Source of the DNA: Strix aluco
Taxonomy: Eukaryota > Chordata > Aves > Strigiformes > Strigidae
Length of the DNA: 64,000 nucleotides
Reading direction: 5' to 3'
NCBI RefSeq assembly: GCF_031877795.1
Contig: NC_133933.1
Location: 63,872,984-63,936,983 of the forward strand
Position 1 is the stretch's first letter. Each line of letters begins with the position of its first letter. The notes under the pieces are model-generated. The model had not been told where the DNA came from and searched no databases. It worked only from the letters and a program-made list of their open reading frames with translations. Made by a program: the position numbers and the translations under genes. Below, in pieces: positions 56,501-64,000 of the stretch.

Positions 56501-59500
56501 GCTTTAGGACTTGTTCTGAATTAAGTTACATCATTTTTAGTGAGCATAAATCACAGGAAGACATTGCTGATACAGTCAGAAGTAACTTTTATGGAGTTTT
56601 TTTCTCTTTATTTCCTCATCATACAAAATGCATGGGATTGGAGGGTACTTGTTCCTCTGAGCACATGCACCATACTGTATGGAAGACACAGACAAACAAC
56701 TAAGTCTGTGCTGGGTATTTCTGCATCTGTATCACTATGGTGTTGCTAATAGTACATAGAAATGAGACGTATAGAAAGTTTTTCCCTCATTACCCCCAAA
56801 AGTGAATATAGCTTTATTGATTTACACCTATATAAAGGTAAAATTCAGTATGTTCCCTAAACAAACAAACAAAAACCCCATAACAAAAAAAACCTGATAC
56901 CTTGGATATTAGTGATTGTATTTTTCATATAGGCAGAAAAAGTAATTTTCTGTCCTCTCTGTAGCAGTATTAAGCAGATTAACTGCAGAATAGAAACAGA
57001 CTGTAAAGTTGCTGTCCAGTGAACAAATTTAAAAAGTGAAAATTTTAGAGTATTGTTGTTGTGTTTGAGAAATTCTATATATCAGTAACAAGTATAAGGT
57101 TCCTGGAAGACCCCTAATTCTCAAGTTAATATTTTTCTTTTACCAAAAGAAAAGCAGACTCGGAAGACCCATGCAGGAATGTGCTTGAACACACCAAAGA
57201 AAACCCACCCAACATCAAAACTGACAGGTAGTTGATGAGCCATAAAACCTAGCCCCTCAGGAGAGAAACAGCAAGCAAAATTTCTGGATAACTATAGATT
57301 GAAGGAGTTGGCTGTCAGAGCTATACAGTTGTTCACTTTTCTATTACAGAAAAGATGGACCCAGTTGTGAATTACAGGATGTGCATAATGATGGGTATGC
57401 TTGCAGCTGTGAAGAGATCACTTGCAGATAAGAAAGGATTGCAGATTTCTTCAATGTTGGCATAGCTGATATACAGTCAGCGAGAGGTAAACATGCAAAG
57501 CAAACCTGTAATCTGTCAGCATTTTGTGTGTTGTGTTCCTGATGTTTTGAAGCTAAAAGGGTGAGATAGGAGGACAAAAGAGAAAAGATAGGAAAGAGGG
57601 GGAAGAGTATTTTAGGCTTGCAACCAGCATTTCCTGTTGATTCTGGAATTGAACAAGATCACAAGGAGTATAAGAACAAAACAGAGAGAGAGAGAGATTG
57701 CACTCAATTTTAATTTTGTATCCAAAAAAGTACTTGCAATTAACTAGAACTTAATTGGTTTACAGAAGGTCCTGTATTTATCATCAGAGCCAACATATCA
57801 CAAGGACTGGGAGAGCAATTTTCTTAATGTTATGCCTATTACTCTTCCTTGCTTCTGTCCTGGATGGGACCACTTTTCCATGTGGAATGATAGTGTAGTT
57901 TTGCTTCCTTTTAATCTCTGGATTTTCCTACACTGACAACTTTATTGGGTGTAAAATGTGTTCTGCATGTGTGTGGTATGTATATCATTAGATAGATAGG
58001 TATTCCAGGAGCTAGAGATTCAGCAGTGATGAGTAACCCTGGAATAATGATAGCCTTCTGTATCATCAACCAGCTTGAATTTAAGATACGAAAGAAATAT
58101 CTCTCTTCAGCTGTAATATGAAGCAGGCTCCCTGCATTCGATTTTGCTTGTGGTTTGAACTGAGACTAATTATATCTTTTAATTTTGGGAAAGTTATAAA
58201 GTTGGTATAAAATTGAAGAAAAAAAGAGGCCTGGTTTCTTAAGGAATATTTGAAATGGATATTGTCAAGCACAGCCATGGTGAGGTTAGTGTGGTAGAGG
58301 ACTGACAGCTTTTTGCTGCTGGCCAGGTTGCCATTTGGGCAAAGGCAGCTGCAAACAGCATTTGAGAGAAACAGGAGAGTAGGGATGAGGCGTGGGCAAA
58401 GCTGAGCATCTGAACAAATCTGTCAGGGGGACCAGGGAACCTGAAATCTTGGAACTAGTGAATGTTTCCCCTTTTGGCTTTGAGGAGCTTTTTTTTAAAG
58501 CCATTTCTGCCTGTTTAGCCTGCTCTGTGACAGCAGGAGCCAGAAGGAGCTGGAGGGAGTGGGAAGGAGGGATTCTGAGGGTGTGTGTTTTTCAGGAGGT
58601 GGTTCCTAAAGTTGTTTGCTACAAGTATGAAAAATTAGACCAAGGTGAAACTGCCTTTTCAATATGCACAGTTATTCTAGATCATTTCTTTTTTTTAAAT
58701 GTATCACAAACCAAAAGGAGCCGTGAAGGTCTGCAAAGAACTTTTATTGTTCTAATTGCTAACTACAAGAAGTAACCCACTACACCTCTCAATTTGAAAC
58801 AGTGAAGGAGGCTTTCATGCATTTTTTCATTATTGTCATAGTTATATGAAGATCATAACCAAAACAAGTCATAGAAATAAAGAGAGAAGACTGATACAAA
58901 TGGCCTATGTTTAAGACCAGTCTTGGCAGACACTGGCAACACTTCACCCTTGCTCAAGCTTGAGATTAATCACTTGTGTCAATATTTTCGTTTCTGCTAG
59001 TCAGGAAGCTTGCCTTGGGACATCTAGGGCAAAATCGTAAGTTGGATATGCTGGAAACTTGTCACTCTTGGGTCGAGGGAATGTCAAAATCTGGATTTTT
59101 CATTCTCAAAAATTGCTACACTCAAACATGACAAGTACTTTTCTCCTTTGTCCTAGCACCCAGTATGTAATGATGACCATCATGAACATTTGTAATGTCT
59201 GTGATGGCATAAAGTAATGCAATAATGAAGTATCATGTACAATTGAAAGGGTGATGTAAAGATTTCATTTTCTTGTCTTTTAAAAGTACAAAAATAAAAG
59301 TACATGTGAGAATAACTTGTGTGTGCACCAGTAAGTATTGAATGCAATTCATTCCAAGTATGATTTCTGGTGCCAAGTGATTGATCTTTTTTAATGAAGC
59401 AGCCATTTAAATATATGTAAATTGTGAAGCAAGTGTTGAGAACATAGACAAAATGCCAAGTCATTAGTTCCAATTTCTTCCAGGTGTTGGTAAGAAAAAT

Positions 59501-60204
59501 AATTAAAAAGGAGTAAATATATAAAGCAAGTATTAGCAGAGCAATTAAGACTTTGTTCACGCAAATGTGAACCTATTACCAAGTGCAGTGAACTTACTAC
59601 TCAGAGTTTTTCTGCTAGCTTTCAAGACCTGATCATCTGTGATACTAAGCACTACATTTAACAGTAATGTTTTTACTTCTGCCTTACTACTAGAGCTGGG
59701 AAAATTAGTTCTTTCTGAGAAAGGAAGATGTTAACAACATTATTTTGGTGAGACTATCTCACCACTTCAAGAATAGTTCACCTTTACATTAACTAGTATG
59801 ATCTAGTGGAGAAGTGAAAAGTCTGACATTGCTCTACGTTCTCAAGCAGGTAGCTTTCCTTTGCCCTAATGTAATTGGTACAATGGGGGTAAGAGTACTT
59901 ATTTTTCTGCTACTCCTATGAGGACTGCAGCCTTGCTTTCTCTTCTAGCTATACAAAATGCACAATGGAAGTCTGTTCAGCTCTCTGTTCCTGTTAAAAT
60001 ATAAGTATTCTCTAGTAAAAGTAAATGTTGAGGTACTTCATAACATACATAGGAAAATATGCATTCAGTTCTAGGTCATCGTACTGTGCTAGTATGTTAG
60101 CTTGCATGCATGCATGTTAAATATGGCTGCCAATCAATGACTCTTAGGTCCTCATAGCATCACATCCTGGCCTAACCACAAATCTGAGTGACAGGTTAGG
60201 AATA

Positions 60205-60320
60205 CTCTGTGTGTGTGTCTATATCTATATATATATAAACATATAAATGCACACACACACACAAATATCTGTGTGTATGTGTGTGTGTGCATACATCTGT
60301 ATATGCAGTGTGTATATATA
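60205..60320. repeat. Compound TG/TA/CA microsatellite
   Basis: Successive runs of TG, TA, CA and TG dinucleotides, with inverted TG and CA arms that could pair. The frame running through it on the minus strand is a by-product of the repeat. Confidence 0.85.
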
Positions 60321-61439
60321 ATCACTGTGGCTACAGTGTGCTTACCTTGTGGGAGAAAGATATCCTTCCTTGCCTGACAATATTTCTTACAGTATAGGGA
60401 GGAGAGGGATGCTTTTGCAGTCCTTGCACTGAATAGCATCACTGTAAGCCTCAAGCAGGTGGTGGGGCTCTCAAGGAGGAACAAAAGTAGGAAATTGGGG
60501 TGCTAATAAGGATAACCAGGCCTTTCACATCTGGAATTTGTGTCCTTCTAAAACTGAGATTAAAATGATCAGTGAGATCCTTAATCAGGCAATATGAAAG
60601 TAAGGGTTTTTTTTTTCTTTGTACATAGAGCTGCTTTTTATCATTGTATTATATTTTGCTAAAACTGTAAAAAATGCAAAAAACAATCAGTATATTCATC
60701 ATATTCTTGCAGTGTATTTTCCTACTGTTAAATCTAGATTGAAATTATTTTTTCAGTGCAGTAAAAGGACGTAAATATTTGATCATGTTACTTTATAGGA
60801 CTACCCACAGCAAATGCAGGTATCATGCTGTAATTATGTTATGTTTTTTTAAGAATTCACATTTGATTTTGCAACAATTTCTGTATTTGTTGTATTTTCT
60901 ACTATGGAGAGTGATAGTACAGAGAATACTTGTTTGGGACTCTGGTGATAAACTGTTGTTAGAATTCTGATGCTTAAAACCTTGAACATCTTGATGGCTT
61001 TTCTCTTATTTCATATTTTTTCAAGAACTCTTTCTTTATTTTTGTATTTGAATGCTGTCTCCATTGAATTTTGCAAAGAAAGGATTGCTTAAGCTTTGCT
61101 GTGCTGTCCTTTTACTTGAACTGCTCAAGAGACCACACTTTGAAGTGATAAGAGGTTTTGAAGGATCTATATATATATATGGCATGGGTCTCTGTAGATT
61201 TAAGCTAAAAAAGTTTATATCTCAGCCATTAAAGCAATCATCTGAAAAAAACAGGACCTTGGAAGTATTTCTACCAGCTGCTATTCATTTTAATATTCTA
61301 ATGTGGGCTTTGAGGAAGTTGTATTTATTGCTTCTTTATATTGTAGACATGTTCAAAGGTCTCACTTTGAACTAGAGTTTCATAATGCTAAACTTCTTAT
61401 GAGATGCATAAGGGGGCCTAACCTGATGTAGCAAATCAA

Positions 61440-62480
61440 ACACAGTCAATTTTTGCCTGTTTCTTTAATAGAGCAACATATAGATAGAATCATGTCTGTT
61501 TCTCCTCCTCCTTCTCTACCCAGTTCAAGTTTAGTTTATCATTCTTTAATGTAATTGATCACAACTGTGTGCAGAATTCTAGGTGAAGTCTTCCCAGTAT
61601 CAGTGCAGTAGCATTTATGTTCCAGAGCTCTCTTGGAAATCCTGTGAGTATTAGCCTCTTTCATGATCTCATCAGATTGATGCCTTATGGATATTCAGTT
61701 GCTGATTGGCAGATACCTATTTTTCTCCTCCTCTCTCTTCAGTTGATGCCTTACATTTGTAAGTCTTTCAGTTCATGATTTTGAACTCTGTACTATCATA
61801 TTTCATCCCATTTTTTGTATTAGTCTGCCTCTGTGGGTCATCCATTCTTTTCTGAATGATATATATATTCTGGTTCTAGGCTGTATTGTTTATTCTCAAG
61901 TTTGTGTCATCAGCAAATTTTATTAGAACGCTCATGTTTTTGTTCTAAGGTCAACTAACAAAAATATAAAAAGGTCAGTATCATGACTGATTGTTCAGGG
62001 ACTCCATTTATAATATCTCCTCAGTCTAACTGTTTTCTTTGGAGCACCATCCACTGCCATCAGTGTATCCCATCCCTTGCTATCTGTACTAATCCTCATC
62101 TCCAGTTTAATTAATATCTTGTATGGCACCATTTGAAATACTAAGTAAAGGTTAAAAAAAACAAACATGAATGTATTTCCCTTGTTTAGCACATCAGTTA
62201 TCTGACAAAGAAAAAATGAGAAAGTTGCATTTCTATTCAGCTTTGTGTATATTGTCACACTTTCCCATTTACCAAAGTGGTTTTGTTCTTATCTACAAAA
62301 TGTTTTTCAAATCCTTATGTGCCATTCACACCAGATGGATAACTCTGAGCTTGCCCTTATTGTTCCCTTTCTTGAATACAGATACAATGTATTCTGTTAT
62401 ATATGCTGGGGTTGGCAGACTTAATTTTAAAAAAATTGTTGGTGCTTTTAATGTGTCAGTTCTTTCAGTATCCTGGGATG
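61440..62480 (-). mobile_element. Old CR1-type LINE remnant (RT region)
   Basis: On the + strand the reverse complement of an old CR1-type RT ORF is readable in order: GTGTGCAGAATTCTAGGTGA, GTTTGTGTCATCAGCAAATT (reverse complement encodes KFADDT), CTAACAAAAATATAAAAAGG, TGTTCAGGGACTCCAT, then CATCTCCAGTTTAATTAATA, GGCACCATTTGAAATACT and TTCCCTTTCTTGAATACAGA. Frames are broken. The block order and FADD position match CR1; subfamily not determinable. Confidence 0.7.
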
Positions 62481-64000
62481 ACACCTTGTTTTCCCTGTTC
62501 TGGTTACATTAAACTCCTTGAAGAAGGGGGGATAAAATGTATGTGGAAGGTTGGAGCTGCTTCCACAACAAAAATGAGGCAGGAGTAAGCTGGAGTGAAC
62601 AGCCAGTCAACTGGAGGGTTTGGTTAATCATCAGTCAGCCTGGCTGTTCTCCTCAGCTACTGAGGAAATCCTTGTTCTTTTGTGGAATCTGCCCAGGCAA
62701 GCTGACTTTCTCTTTCTCTGTTGTGTTCCTCTGTGATGGAGGAAAATTGCAAGGTTAGGCACATCAAAAGGAAAATGCCGTTTGGAATCAGTTCAGTGTA
62801 TAAAGCTAACAAAAATGTGTTAGGTTTGTGTGTGGAAAAAGTACGAGTGAATAGATTTGCCTGTGGAAGGAGTGAGCAAGTTTGCATGAGAAACTCTCCA
62901 GTGCATTAAAAATGGGACAGTCATTCATGCTGGAAATCCAGGTAGAGGTGAAGGAGGAAGATAGAATAATGGAGGCACCTGCAAGAACAGTTTTCCTGTT
63001 TTGACACTTAAGTACCGATTCTAGTTTAGTTCCTGTGAGGTAGTGTTCTGCAAGGTGAACTGTTCCATGTCATTTTTTTACAACACATAAAGACAATTTG
63101 CAATTTTTTCTTTTTCTTTTAATTTAGGGTATTTTGGTATTTCTCAGCTTCCCTTTCTTTGCTGAAGGACTGAGAAATTGGAGTGAAATAATGACATACC
63201 TTAATTTGAGTTTTAGGCTTCTTGACGGTGTAGCAGATGTAGTTGAGTTGGGAGACCTTTAAAATCTTTACTTGATTATTTTTATTATTATTTATATTTA
63301 ATTTTAACAGCTTGTAATGGAAATGAACTGAACTAAAAGGCTACATTTCAATGCCTTTATACTGATGAATAGTACCACTGATGGACTCCGGGTTCCAAAG
63401 AAATTTATATTTGCTCAAACATAGCAGAATTTGCTATCGCTAGGAGGGGCAGGGACATTTGAAGAAATACATCCAGTACTGCCAGCCAGAGACGTTTCAG
63501 GTTGGGCAACTGAAATTGGAGAATTTTGTCATCTTGAAACCTGTAAATATCAATGGACTTTCTATAGTGTTTGGCCTATGTTTGTAAGAAATTCCTACCA
63601 AAACCTTACACTGAGTTCAGACATCCTTCCACATCCTTTCTACTAAACATTGGGAAGTCCAACTCAGGAGTTGTAGAGCAGCAATACTGATGCAGTCTTC
63701 TGAGAAGTCACTGGCCAGCAACAAAAAAAGGCAGTCACAGTCTGATGGAGGCAGCTCTTGTAGATGATCAAAGCAATGAGAGGTATGAGCAGGATTTCCC
63801 TTTACATCTCTTTTCTAGACTGAAAAGGAATAAAATATTTTTTTTCTGTTGGCAGTTTAAATAGAATTTGAATGATGTATATTTCGTAAAGTCAGGTCAA
63901 ACTTTCAATACAAAGACATCAGTCCTGCAAGTACATATTAGTTTGTTGAACTCAAAGATATTGATAAATTTTTTATAACAATGAGGCTTGAGTGTGGATT
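62481..64000. other. No gene recognised at right edge
   Basis: AT-rich, no exon or repeat I can name. Frames of 60-76 codons are overlapping and without family features. Confidence 0.5.

Larger units (their letters stand above)
52839..61439. other. Intergenic, no gene recognised
   Basis: AT-rich unique DNA. In human the next gene on this side is TULP4, but no TULP4 exon was recognised here. Frames up to 127 codons (58392-58775, +) have no recognisable domain. Contents noted: a possible CR1 3'-end scrap at 53550-53568, TA runs at 55603-55618, and the TG/CA/TA cluster at 60205-60320. Confidence 0.6.

Noticed and set aside
58392-58775. 127-codon plus-strand frame downstream of GTF2H5
   Set aside because: No family features and no exon structure. 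It spans ordinary AT-rich DNA.
60152-60484. 110-codon minus-strand frame
   Set aside because: Largely a translation of the TG/CA/TA microsatellite.
52839-64000. Search for first exons of TULP4, the next gene in human order
   Set aside because: No matching exon or second CpG island found. The gene probably starts to the right of the window.
1-64000. CRISPR arrays, operons, prokaryotic elements, endogenous virus genes, tRNA or rRNA genes
   Set aside because: None seen. The sequence is vertebrate nuclear DNA, and RT similarity is limited to CR1-type LINEs.

Overview
This is vertebrate nuclear DNA, most likely from a bird. It has split genes with GT-AG introns, one CpG island, low repeat density, compact introns, and CR1-type LINEs as the main transposons; CR1 is the dominant LINE family of birds. 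The species cannot be told. The gene order SYNJ2 (+) / SERAC1 (-) / GTF2H5 (+) is the same as on human chromosome 6q25.3, which supports all three identities.

Layout. Positions 1-15815 hold the last ten coding exons of SYNJ2 (synaptojanin-2, + strand). They cover the end of the inositol 5-phosphatase domain, the RRM-like domain and the proline-rich tail; the N-terminal part lies left of the window. About 16-20.4 kb is tail-to-tail intergenic or 3' UTR DNA. SERAC1 (- strand) is complete: 16 coding exons between 44190 and 22726, joining without any frame break to 656 codons, plus a probable non-coding first exon near 47.23 kb. A CpG island at about 46.86-47.80 kb is a candidate bidirectional promoter, firing SERAC1 leftward and GTF2H5 rightward. 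GTF2H5 (71 aa, two coding exons, 47937-51070) is complete. From about 52.9 kb to the end no gene was recognised; the only structure seen is an old CR1-type LINE remnant (about 61.44-62.48 kb), simple repeats and a possible repeat scrap.

Repeats. A CR1 fragment lies at 23.06-23.49 kb. Two CR1 copies stand head to head at 27.25-28.65 kb inside a SERAC1 intron. Two much older CR1-type remnants, two MIR-like SINE relics and several microsatellites are also present.

The three genes do not form a pathway. SYNJ2 is a phosphoinositide phosphatase of membrane traffic, SERAC1 a lipid-remodelling lipase-like protein of the mitochondria-ER interface, and GTF2H5 a TFIIH subunit. I found no clearly new biological system. 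The most interesting signals are paired clathrin-box-like motifs around a WVxF motif in the SYNJ2 tail, the inverted CR1 pair, a possible 29-nt frameshifting cassette exon in SERAC1, a triplicated AAAGGTCA element upstream of the SERAC1 start exon, and an orphan terminal-exon-like ORF downstream of GTF2H5. All functional statements are from sequence reading and remembered family knowledge; no search was run.
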